A stretch of 30,587 nt of DNA. Source: a virus. Within the stretch, counting starts at the first letter, position 1, and every line of letters starts with the position of its first letter. Positions 1 to 6,019 of this stretch are shown in pieces. Under the pieces are notes generated by a model that saw nothing but the letters and a program-made list of their open reading frames with translations, was not told where the DNA came from and did not search any database. The DNA lies in the IMG/VR virus record IMGVR_UViG_3300030101_000592, positions 26,891 through 57,477 of that record; one strand, 5' to 3'. Made by a program: the position numbers and the translations under genes.

Positions 1-1029
1 AGCAACAATCGCCTTCTTCAACTTCTTAGCGTTTGGTCCCCTGCTTGGTAGATTTTGTAGATTTATCTTGTCAGAACCACCCCACCTTCCAGTGTGCGCC
101 GCGTAGTATCGCACAGGAACTGGTAACAAACCTCTCTTACATATATTTATAAACCGTTCGGTGCGGGTTTCTTCCAACGTGCTTTTATTGCCTAGCCGCG
201 CAGCTACTAAAGATTGCACCTTGTCATCGTCGTGTTCTTGCAATGCTTTGAAGCCTTCGTCGGCTTTGGCTAAGGCGTACGTTTCTTTACCTGTCGTGAC
301 GCTAATCTTCATCGGAGGCTCCACACCAAGATCTCGTAGCATGTCAGCAAATTTCTGGTTGCTCATCAGATCTTTCTTATCTTCTATATTTGCATCGCGT
401 AGCAACTTGTCCTTACGTTCTTTGGTATCTTCGAGATGTTGCTCTAGAAGTCCAAGATCAAGATCAAGCGTAGGCTCAATAAACATACGCAATGTAAGAT
501 CAATAAGTTTTAATTCTTGTTTGGGAAATTGTGCGCCCATCTTTTTAAAAAGATTGTAAGTTAAGTCTACATCGTTCTTGGCGTACTCGCCATAACGTAA
601 AGCCTCTTGTTCTGTGAAATCGGCTCGGCGTTTGCCCTTGGCATTGTGTACCTCGGTTCCTTTAACACCGACACCGTATCTTTCTGCTACCGCTTTGAGA
701 GACGCGCTAGTCTCTACACCATGCAAAGCACGAGCCATGCACATTGTATCAAACCATGCTTTCGGTTTTATTCCGTATCGCCATGCAAGTATTGCCCCAT
801 CAAACATAGTGTTATGGCAGAGAATACCACACTGAGAGAAGTCTATGTGTGATAACAAACGTGCCAGCAGAGCTGGGTCACGCACGTATTTAGTTTTTTT
901 GTCGTTCTTCTTGATCGCAAGGCCAATGACCTCGAACCTTTTGTCTCGCACATATTCTTCAGTTGTCAGCTTTGATAACGAATAGTCCTGAGCATAATAC
1001 GTTTCAAAGTCTAGCGTATAAATATCCAT
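1..1029 (-). CDS. DNA polymerase, family A, with 3'-5' exonuclease (N-terminal part, cut by window edge)
   Basis: Phage replicative polymerase. The frame is open from ATG at 1027-1029 to base 1, giving 343 residues with no stop. The proofreading exonuclease comes first: Exo I LDFET (D7, E9), Exo II HNTMFD (H72-D77) and Exo III YAKND (Y149, D153). Near residues 311-330 the segment TGRWGGSDKINLQNLPSR matches the conserved TGR..S...NLQN(I/L)P stretch that opens the palm of Pol I/T7-type polymerases. Catalytic motifs A, B and C lie beyond the left edge. The start overlaps the stop of the upstream gene (TAATG), so the two are probably translationally coupled. The exonuclease and polymerase assignments rest on these motifs and are firm; the exact subfamily cannot be set from the N-terminal half. 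Confidence 0.95.
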   Translation of the reverse strand, partial: MDIYTLDFETYYAQDYSLSKLTTEEYVRDKRFEVIGLAIKKNDKKTKYVRDPALLARLLSHIDFSQCGILCHNTMFDGAILAWRYGIKPKAWFDTMCMARALHGVETSASLKAVAERYGVGVKGTEVHNAKGKRRADFTEQEALRYGEYAKNDVDLTYNLFKKMGAQFPKQELKLIDLTLRMFIEPTLDLDLGLLEQHLEDTKERKDKLLRDANIEDKKDLMSNQKFADMLRDLGVEPPMKISVTTGKETYALAKADEGFKALQEHDDDKVQSLVAARLGNKSTLEETRTERFINICKRGLLPVPVRYYAAHTGRWGGSDKINLQNLPSRGPNAKKLKKAIVA

Positions 1030-1466
1030 TAGGTTTCAGCTATCTCACCACCCAATGACATATACCCACAAACATCTACGTAGTTGTCTAAGTTCTTTAC
1101 GCCGTCTCCGTGTAATCTTGCGATCTTCATCAAAGACATCATAATTGGAATGTCATCTACTTTTATAAAATCTATAAGACCAAGGTGCGTGTTCCAGTAC
1201 GAAGCAATCATCGTAAAGTTAGCTTCAGCATCACCGTGCTGCTCGGCTCTGTCTGTAGTGACAAGATCTTTTGCTGTGTCTAGTATCGTGCTTCTCTCGG
1301 CTGCGCGTGTGGCGTCTATCTCTTCTCGCCAATTAGTTGAGCTTATTCTCGACACCATATTCTTTACGAAGTCTATGTCCACACCACATTCATCTGCTAC
1401 GATAGCGTAATCGGCTTTGCGATTTTTGATTAGGTATTCCCATACCTTGCTCTCTTTTTTGGTCAC
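1029..1466 (-). CDS. DUF6378-type phage protein
   Basis: Protein of 145 aa. Residues about 60-140 (LDTAKDLVTTDRAEQHGD, then MMSLMKIARLHGD, then KNLDNYVDVCGYM) have the pattern of the DUF6378 family found in many phages: a helical domain of unknown role with conserved D-R..QHGD and K-x-A-R motifs. The first 55 residues look like a separate small helical domain, perhaps helix-turn-helix. The start is GTG at 1464-1466, preceded at good spacing by AGGAG; no in-frame ATG fits better. It ends in TAATG shared with the DNA polymerase start, which suggests co-expression with replication genes. The family call is from memory of its motifs; function is unknown. Confidence 0.8.
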   Translation of the reverse strand: MTKKESKVWEYLIKNRKADYAIVADECGVDIDFVKNMVSRISSTNWREEIDATRAAERSTILDTAKDLVTTDRAEQHGDAEANFTMIASYWNTHLGLIDFIKVDDIPIMMSLMKIARLHGDGVKNLDNYVDVCGYMSLGGEIAET

Positions 1467-1476
1467 TGTTGTTCTC

Positions 1477-1683
1477 CTACCAAGGTCTTAATTTAGGTCT
1501 TACAACATGCGACGCGACCTCGCTTACATCACAATGACCTTCTGTTGCACTGATTTTATCGTAAAATCCATTGATGGTAAGCAGTACATCCCAACAAGCA
1601 TCCTCGCTATCAAACCAAGCGGTTAGATACATTTGATGTTCTGCAACGGTATAGCCTACCGTTAATAAAGTAAAAAATTCCAT
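1477..1683 (-). CDS. small hypothetical protein
   Basis: Protein of 68 aa that I do not recognise. It is mixed polar and aromatic with two cysteines and no membrane segment beyond a short hydrophobic start (MEFFTLLTVGYTV). ATG at 1681-1683 has GGAG 5 nt upstream. An AT-rich stretch (TATAAATATAAT on the - strand) lies about 25-35 nt upstream and could hold a -10 box, but no good -35 is seen. It ends 10 nt before the next gene, in the same small-gene operon leading to DNA polymerase. Confidence 0.6.
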   Translation of the reverse strand: MEFFTLLTVGYTVAEHQMYLTAWFDSEDACWDVLLTINGFYDKISATEGHCDVSEVASHVVRPKLRPW

Positions 1684-1726
1684 GACAACTCCATATCTTT
1701 ATGTATTATATTTATAGGGGCGAGTT

Positions 1727-1897
1727 TTAACGCGGTTTTTTAGTCCTTTCTTTTCCACGTTTCCTCTGAATAACTTGCCCCACCTCACTGTCTTTCTGAT
1801 CCCAAGGAGCTTTTACAAGGCTGATTTTTTGCTGTCCATACGCTAACTTACGTCTGTAGCCTTGCATTTCTTTTTGGTTCTTGGTCCAACGGCTCAT
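1727..1897 (-). CDS. small basic hypothetical protein
   Basis: Protein of 56 aa, strongly Lys/Arg/Gln-rich (for example KNQKEMQGYRRKLAYGQQK and a KRGKERTKKPR end). It is likely nucleic-acid binding by composition only. I chose ATG at 1895-1897 because it follows the upstream stop (TAG-T-ATG) and has AAGG at 6 nt spacing. A TTG at 1910-1912 with AGGAG 6 nt upstream is an alternative that adds five residues. Not recognised. Confidence 0.5.
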   Translation of the reverse strand: MSRWTKNQKEMQGYRRKLAYGQQKISLVKAPWDQKDSEVGQVIQRKRGKERTKKPR

Positions 1898-2115
1898 ACT
1901 ACACCTTGCCAAGATCTTCTCCTGTGTTCTATAACTACACCGGTACTCCTCAAAGCGTCCACGTAGTCGTCTAACTCTTCCATCGCGGCAAATATCTCCT
2001 GTTCTATCCTAGGTCTGGCGTCTTTGCGCCCACTTTCGTCTTGTAAACTATCGACTTGTCTTTTTAACCATTTTAGTTGTGCCGCTTGCCAATCTGTTAA
2101 CTGCTCATTTCCCAT
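1894..2115 (-). CDS. small hypothetical protein
   Basis: Protein of 73 aa, helical and charged, starting MGNEQLTDWQAAQLKWLKRQ. The region up to residue 55 could form a short coiled coil. The start at 2113-2115 is set by a strong AAGGAG 6 nt upstream; the frame is open further up to 2151 but without such a site. It overlaps the next downstream gene by 4 nt. Function is not recognised. Confidence 0.6.
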   Translation of the reverse strand: MGNEQLTDWQAAQLKWLKRQVDSLQDESGRKDARPRIEQEIFAAMEELDDYVDALRSTGVVIEHRRRSWQGVV

Positions 2116-2125
2116 AACTATCTCC

Positions 2126-2302
2126 TTAAAAAGGTGGTTCTTCTCCATCATAAGATGGTAACCATGCTACATAATTTTCGGGTTCTGTCACCTCTTCTTT
2201 TATTTCAGCTATCCCCATCTCATGTAGAAACAGGGATAGCTGTTGCGGTAGGCTACTCTGCGGTAACTTCTCTATCATTACGTCGATCTCTAGTACTAGC
2301 AT
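2126..2302 (-). CDS. small acidic hypothetical protein
   Basis: Open frame of 58 aa, hydrophobic and acidic, ending in YDGEEPPF. The stop sits directly before the ribosome-binding site of the next gene, and the frame fills a gap that would otherwise be empty in a packed operon. The ribosome site is weak (AGAAAGA). A second Met at 2276-2278 would reduce the 50-nt overlap with the gene upstream. Product unknown. A real gene is likelier than not, because both edges fit neighbouring genes closely. Confidence 0.45.
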   Translation of the reverse strand: MLVLEIDVMIEKLPQSSLPQQLSLFLHEMGIAEIKEEVTEPENYVAWLPSYDGEEPPF

Positions 2303-2411
2303 GATATCTTTCTAAACTCGGTTTGCTTAAAATAAAATCTTCTAGTCTCTTATGAAAAGTTGGATCAAAGTCGGGGTCATTTGCGACCCTATACGGAACC
2401 CACAATGTCAT
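2253..2411 (-). CDS. small hypothetical protein
   Basis: Open frame of 52 aa beginning MTLWVPYRVANDPDFDPTFH. The ATG at 2409-2411 overlaps the stop of the upstream 166-aa gene as TGATG, a typical coupled start. The product is rich in Asp and Arg (a DRRNDRE stretch near the end). It overlaps the next small frame by up to 50 nt, so one of the two starts may be different. Not recognised. Confidence 0.5.
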   Translation of the reverse strand: MTLWVPYRVANDPDFDPTFHKRLEDFILSKPSLERYHASTRDRRNDREVTAE

Positions 2412-2911
2412 CACGCAACCTCTTCTTTTGTCTTGTCATCACGCAATACGCGAACAATGTCTTCAATAGGTTTTAAGTCTACGCCTATATGTTCGGCACA
2501 ACCTCTATACCTACTCAACCACCCTGCTAAGTATACCCCTGCCTGTTTACGTAATTCTTCCTGTGACTTTGGGTCATCAGGATCAAACGCTTGATATCCT
2601 CCGCCTAGCTTTCTGCTAGCAACTGGAGAGATGTATGCAGGATATTCTGTTACTTTAAATGAAGGTGTAGCTGATTCGATAATTTCACTTTTAACTACAA
2701 TACGTAGCCCAGAAGCAAGCTGTCGAGCCAAGTTTAACTTAGCTTGCCACAACAACTCGTCATCTCTTCCATGAAAAGCCGCATACGCGGGGTGATCTGG
2801 TTGTGTTTCTAACCACAAGACAAATTCATCCGCTTTGAAGGTATTTCTACCTGTGTCATTTAGATAGTCATCGACCATCTTCTGACGTGTCTTCTTATTA
2901 AATTTACTCAT
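2411..2911 (-). CDS. hypothetical phage protein
   Basis: Protein of 166 aa. ATG at 2909-2911 has AAGGA about 8 nt upstream. It starts very basic (MSKFNKKTRQK) and contains WLETQPDHPAYAAFHG, a central predicted beta part (LRIVVKSEIIES), a Gly-rich turn (KLGGGYQAFDPDDP) and a helical C-terminus. No known motif is seen and I do not recognise the family. It is the first gene downstream of the 0.69 kb gap that holds the pentamer array, so its translation or expression could depend on that array. Confidence 0.75.
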   Translation of the reverse strand: MSKFNKKTRQKMVDDYLNDTGRNTFKADEFVLWLETQPDHPAYAAFHGRDDELLWQAKLNLARQLASGLRIVVKSEIIESATPSFKVTEYPAYISPVASRKLGGGYQAFDPDDPKSQEELRKQAGVYLAGWLSRYRGCAEHIGVDLKPIEDIVRVLRDDKTKEEVA

Positions 2912-2941
2912 ACAATTTATCCTTCTAAAAAATTAATTACC

Positions 2942-3554
2942 GTGACTTGGCTTAACAGGTCTAACCTCGTCTCGACCAAACTCAGCCGCCGAAACATACC
3001 CAAACTCAACCGAACTGAACATACCTCAACTTAACGGAACTCATCACAACCGCCTCAACGGACCCCATCCGAACAAACCGGAACACACCCCGACCGCCTT
3101 GCCGTAACGGAACGGAACTCAGCAGAACCCAACTCGACTCAACCGCCGAAACCGAACAAAGCTTAACATGCCCCATCGCAACTAGACTGAACCGACACAA
3201 CTGATCGAAACCCAACAAAGCTTGACGCAACATAACCGCCCTACCTTAACTCGACTCAACGCAACAAACCGTCACAGAACGCAACTCAACATAACCGCCG
3301 AAACAGAACAGATCATACCACTACTAAACTCGCCGCGACCAAACTCAACCGCCGTAGCTCAACCGAACTCAACAAGACATAGCGAAACTTAACTAAACTG
3401 AACCGCCAAAACATACCCAAACTCAACCGAACTCGACGTAACCCAACCGCCATGACACAACCAAACGCAAATCAACCCAACTCAACTCAACCGCCTTAAC
3501 GGAACTTATCTCCACGTAACCAAACTGGACTCTCCACAACCGACTTACCTTAAC
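2942..3554. repeat. punctuated pentanucleotide array (NNAAC)n-CGCC
   Basis: This non-coding stretch of 613 nt fills the gap between two - strand genes. Read on the + strand it parses exactly into 113 pentamers and 12 tetramers (113x5 + 12x4 = 613). I counted 112 pentamers ending in C and 67 of the form NNAAC (TCAAC, CGAAC, GGAAC, TTAAC and others). The tetramers are CGCC (ten) or CGAC (two), ending at 2990, 3054, 3098, 3147, 3196, 3240, 3299, 3353, 3407, 3451, 3495 and 3544. Successive runs hold 9, 12, 8, 9, 9, 8, 11, 10, 10, 8, 8, 9 and 2 pentamers. On the transcribed - strand this reads GTTNN repeats separated by GGCG or GTCG. Period 5 and 5n+4 blocks are incompatible with a reading frame. 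A 25-nt identity links 2992-3016 and 3409-3433. Function unknown. Confidence 0.93.
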
Positions 3555-3564
3555 CCGTGGCACA

Positions 3565-3582
3565 GGGGCGGCGAACCGCCCC
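3565..3582 (-). terminator. perfect GC stem-loop after a 254-aa early gene
   Basis: Inverted repeat GGGGCGG, four-base loop, CCGCCCC. On the - strand the loop reads TTCG, a loop type known for very stable RNA hairpins. It starts 16 nt past the stop of the gene that ends at 3599 and lies between that gene and the pentamer array. No T-run follows, so it is not a textbook Rho-independent terminator; it may instead be an mRNA 3' end stabiliser or pause site. Confidence 0.5.
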
Positions 3583-3598
3583 ACTCCAAAAACATATC

Positions 3599-4363
3599 TT
3601 ATGCGGCTCTGCGTAACCGCTCTTCGTTCAAGAAATCCATCAACTCTTGAGTTTCTTCGTCGTAACACTCAGGGTGTTCGTAAGCCAACTCTTGGACTTC
3701 ACGCGCTTCTGCTACGATATCATCCCAAGCAAGTTGAGCATCTCCCATATCTTCGGCACTATATACCGAGAAGGAACCGAAAGAGCCGTTGCCCTTTTCC
3801 TGTCTGTTATCTCCAAGACCGCAGATCATACCAGAGTTAGCTAACAGAGATATAACTCCCTGTGCGTTAAAGGTAGGTGTGCAATACTTGATAGTTACTT
3901 CGGAACACCAACTTGGAAGGTACGCACGTGTACGTATGTCTGGTGTCCTATTAATATCAGCGGCTCGAACAACGTCCATTTTAAGGTAGGGCTTTCCCCA
4001 TATGTTGATCTTGGCTTCTGGAATGTAAATCAAACGATTAACATTTGCCTTTGTAATCCCTGCGGTTTCCAAGGCCGCTGTAGCTAAACCTTTTTTAATT
4101 CCTGTTGCAGGGAAGTAGAGCATGGTCTTACCATCTTTTTGTCTATACATGGTTTCCCTAAACTCTTTTTCGGGGTTGTGTTTAATCTCCCGTTTTTCTG
4201 CCGCTGTTTTGCGTTGCGCTCCTACAAGTAGGTCACGCATAGCTTTTGACCCCATGCTATTAAAATACATAGGTGTGTCACCTATAATTCTAAGTTTTAA
4301 CATTCCCTGTTTGATCGTATGGATTTGGACTGTTTCAGGGGCTTTTGATTTTACTGTAGCCAT
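3599..4363 (-). CDS. conserved phage protein of unknown function
   Basis: Protein of 254 aa from ATG at 4361-4363 (GGAG about 9 nt upstream). An upstream ATG at 4376-4378, overlapping the previous stop as TAATG, would add five residues. Order of features: MLKLRIIGDTPMYFNSMG near the start, a YFPATGIKKGLATAALE stretch in the middle, RTPDIRTRAYLPSW, then LLANSGMICGLGDNRQEKGNGSFGSF, which is the G(I/L)GD.R.EK...G.F signature of a phage family I have seen only as hypothetical. The tail is acidic and helical. The beta-rich core with a Gly-rich end loosely recalls RAMP/Cas7-like folds, but that is speculation. It lies 14 nt downstream of the VRR-NUC gene, hinting at a DNA-processing job. Confidence 0.8.
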   Translation of the reverse strand: MATVKSKAPETVQIHTIKQGMLKLRIIGDTPMYFNSMGSKAMRDLLVGAQRKTAAEKREIKHNPEKEFRETMYRQKDGKTMLYFPATGIKKGLATAALETAGITKANVNRLIYIPEAKINIWGKPYLKMDVVRAADINRTPDIRTRAYLPSWCSEVTIKYCTPTFNAQGVISLLANSGMICGLGDNRQEKGNGSFGSFSVYSAEDMGDAQLAWDDIVAEAREVQELAYEHPECYDEETQELMDFLNEERLRRAA

Positions 4364-4377
4364 TTTTTTGGTCTCCA

Positions 4378-4662
4378 TTAGAGTTTCTGTAGAGTTTCCT
4401 CTACACTTGCAATGTTGTCCTCATTGACAACCATTGATATTCCGTCAGCTAATTCGATATCTCTCAAGTTCTTTTCCTGTAATGCGGTAGGTTTGTTCCT
4501 GCCCGCTTTACATTCGATACCGATAAACCGACCTTTGTGGCATACTATTATATCTGGCACACCACTGTAGCCATACCCACCAGTGACAGGATAGAAGAAG
4601 TACGCTTTGTACTCTTTAAGTAGCTTTACTACTTTCTTTTTAACTTTTGCTTCAGGCGTCAT
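4378..4662 (-). CDS. VRR-NUC domain nuclease
   Basis: Small PD-(D/E)XK-type nuclease of 94 aa, the size of stand-alone phage VRR-NUC proteins. Catalytic signature: GVPD (D37) followed by the strand RFIGIECKAG (E50, K52), then a helix with Q62. GGYGYSGVPDIIV is typical of the family. VRR-NUC domains occur in structure-selective endonucleases such as FAN1; single-domain phage copies can cleave branched DNA. Here it likely helps resolve replication or packaging intermediates. Only a modest AGGTAG precedes the ATG at 4660-4662. A GTGG-N7-CCAC hairpin lies 39 nt upstream. Confidence 0.9.
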   Translation of the reverse strand: MTPEAKVKKKVVKLLKEYKAYFFYPVTGGYGYSGVPDIIVCHKGRFIGIECKAGRNKPTALQEKNLRDIELADGISMVVNEDNIASVEETLQKL

Positions 4663-4701
4663 AACTTCTACCTAACTGGTTTCGTAACTGGCGTCTGATC
4701 A

Positions 4702-4722
4702 GGCGTGGCTATAAACCACGCC
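4702..4722 (-). promoter_or_regulatory. GTGG-N7-CCAC dyad (copy 1)
   Basis: Inverted repeat GGCGTGG, 7-nt loop, CCACGCC, 39 nt before the VRR-NUC start and just after the stop of the upstream gene. It is one of a family of similar dyads in the early block. The next position inside the loop pairs T-A. Confidence 0.7.
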
Positions 4723-4733
4723 CAACCAAGGAT

Positions 4734-5012
4734 TTAATCGTGAAACAAATAAAATGTATTTCTTTGACTACAATGACGCTCACCAACACCTTTGATTTTA
4801 TCAACTATCATTAGTCTAGCAACGCCCTCTTGTACCCATTTAGGTGTCTCACGTATATTGATATAGTGTGACTTTACTAGCGTGTCAAGACATTCTATGC
4901 CTAAACATGTAATAAAAACACTTTCTTTATCATTCTCGTCATCTGAGAAGGAAACGCGGTATACGTTTCCCTCAGTGATTTCATCCTCACTGGACAAGGT
5001 AACAGGAACCAT
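4734..5012 (-). CDS. hypothetical protein
   Basis: Protein of 92 aa, acidic at the start (SSEDEITEGNVYRVSFSDDENDKE), then beta-rich with three cysteines and a WVQEGVARLMIV segment. It is not recognised. Its ATG lies inside the end of the preceding gene (26-nt overlap, different frame); no later ATG fits, so translation probably relies on ribosomes finishing the upstream gene. Confidence 0.65.
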   Translation of the reverse strand: MVPVTLSSEDEITEGNVYRVSFSDDENDKESVFITCLGIECLDTLVKSHYINIRETPKWVQEGVARLMIVDKIKGVGERHCSQRNTFYLFHD

Positions 5013-5955
5013 CGCTCACACGATACCCCACTTCATCAACGTATTGTCCGTCTTGTAGCATCTGTATAACGGCAAGCTTACCCTCCAGCTCCTTCGGCAA
5101 ATCTCCTTGTGTATAGATAGAGATGTTGTCAGAAGGTATATGATCGTCTAACCTGCGATCCACATCTACATCTCTCACGACTTTGTACTTCATGTCACCG
5201 AAAGAGTTTATAGAGGTCTCCACATACATATGCTTTGTATCGGCGTATTTAAGTTTGGTTTCCGATACCTTTTCACGTTGAGCAAACAAATCTTCTAGTA
5301 GTTGTTTGAACTCAAGATTGACAAACTGATGACCAGTATCAAGCAAGTGTTTTAGCTCTAGCGTCAGGGCATCCGTTCTCGGCATAGTAGTGTGACTTGA
5401 ATACGAGTTAGTTACATCAAGGGTCTCCTCTGAAACAATCTTACGCCTTACGCTACCGGCATCGTCTATGATCTTACGTAAAGATCTCTGCGCCCCTTTC
5501 GACACATCATGCACGGTAAGGCTCATAGACTGAACCAAATTCATAGGCCGTAGATACTTGCGAACATTAGTCATAGCACGTTTGATAGAGACAGCTTCAG
5601 CCATGTTCTCACGTTGACCATAGGAATACTTTCCGTTGTCAATGTTTGGACTAAACACACAAAACTTTCTGTAGTCTTTATCTGGACTGTTTTGTGTCTT
5701 TCTGTCTCTAAAATCGGCAAAGGCAATGTCGCCCATCGTATACTGATCGCCAACTCTGTAGATATACATAGCCACATTTGATTTGTGTGCGAATTTGTAT
5801 GTAGGGAACTCCGCTTGTATTGTACGCGCGAACTCTTTTAGTTGCTCACGACCGTCCAGATCATAGGCTCCGTTCTCCCCTTCAATGGGTTCCAAGCTCA
5901 TGTTGTTCGGTTCTAGGTCTTTGACCCTTTGCATTTCCATAGAAATATGTTTCAT
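4987..5955 (-). CDS. hypothetical early protein
   Basis: Protein of 322 aa, mostly alpha-helical and charged, not recognised. ATG at 5953-5955 follows GGAG at 8 nt. It contains HKSNVAMYIYRVGDQYTMGD, a YRKFCVFSPNIDNGKYSYGQ segment, and helical repeats at about residues 125-175 and 205-245. The stretch KYSYGQRENMAEAVSIKRAM suggests a virion-independent DNA or RNA metabolism role, but no catalytic motif is certain. Its stop overlaps the following 92-aa gene, and it sits downstream of the VWA protein in the same leftward operon. Confidence 0.75.
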   Translation of the reverse strand: MKHISMEMQRVKDLEPNNMSLEPIEGENGAYDLDGREQLKEFARTIQAEFPTYKFAHKSNVAMYIYRVGDQYTMGDIAFADFRDRKTQNSPDKDYRKFCVFSPNIDNGKYSYGQRENMAEAVSIKRAMTNVRKYLRPMNLVQSMSLTVHDVSKGAQRSLRKIIDDAGSVRRKIVSEETLDVTNSYSSHTTMPRTDALTLELKHLLDTGHQFVNLEFKQLLEDLFAQREKVSETKLKYADTKHMYVETSINSFGDMKYKVVRDVDVDRRLDDHIPSDNISIYTQGDLPKELEGKLAVIQMLQDGQYVDEVGYRVSDGSCYLVQ

Positions 5956-5988
5956 AATATATTCTCCATTAATTGTTTTTTAATTAGT

Positions 5989-6005
5989 CGTGGTTGTAAA
6001 CCACG
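5989..6005 (-). promoter_or_regulatory. GTGG-N7-CCAC dyad (copy 2)
   Basis: CGTGG, 7-nt loop, CCACG, lying 33 nt upstream of the 322-aa gene start and downstream of the VWA gene stop. The two outer loop positions pair T-A, extending the stem to seven base pairs with a 3-nt loop. Confidence 0.65.
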
Positions 6006-6019
6006 TGTAACTACGTCCA

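Noticed and set aside
161-852. Several + strand frames opposite the DNA polymerase
   Set aside because: Shadows of the polymerase coding strand; the - strand product carries all exonuclease motifs.
3006-3233. Open frame of 75 codons on the - strand inside the pentamer array
   Set aside because: It runs across period-5 repeats whose blocks are 5n+4 nt; the apparent openness comes from the base composition. No ribosome site or protein-like sequence.
2942-3554. CRISPR-like array
   Set aside because: The regular punctuation is only 4 nt long and the segments between marks are themselves periodic; no 24-40 nt direct repeats with unique spacers, and no cas genes.
3423-3668. Open frame of 81 codons on the - strand across the array and the end of the 254-aa gene
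   Set aside because: Overlaps a well supported gene in another frame and the repeat array; low-complexity product.
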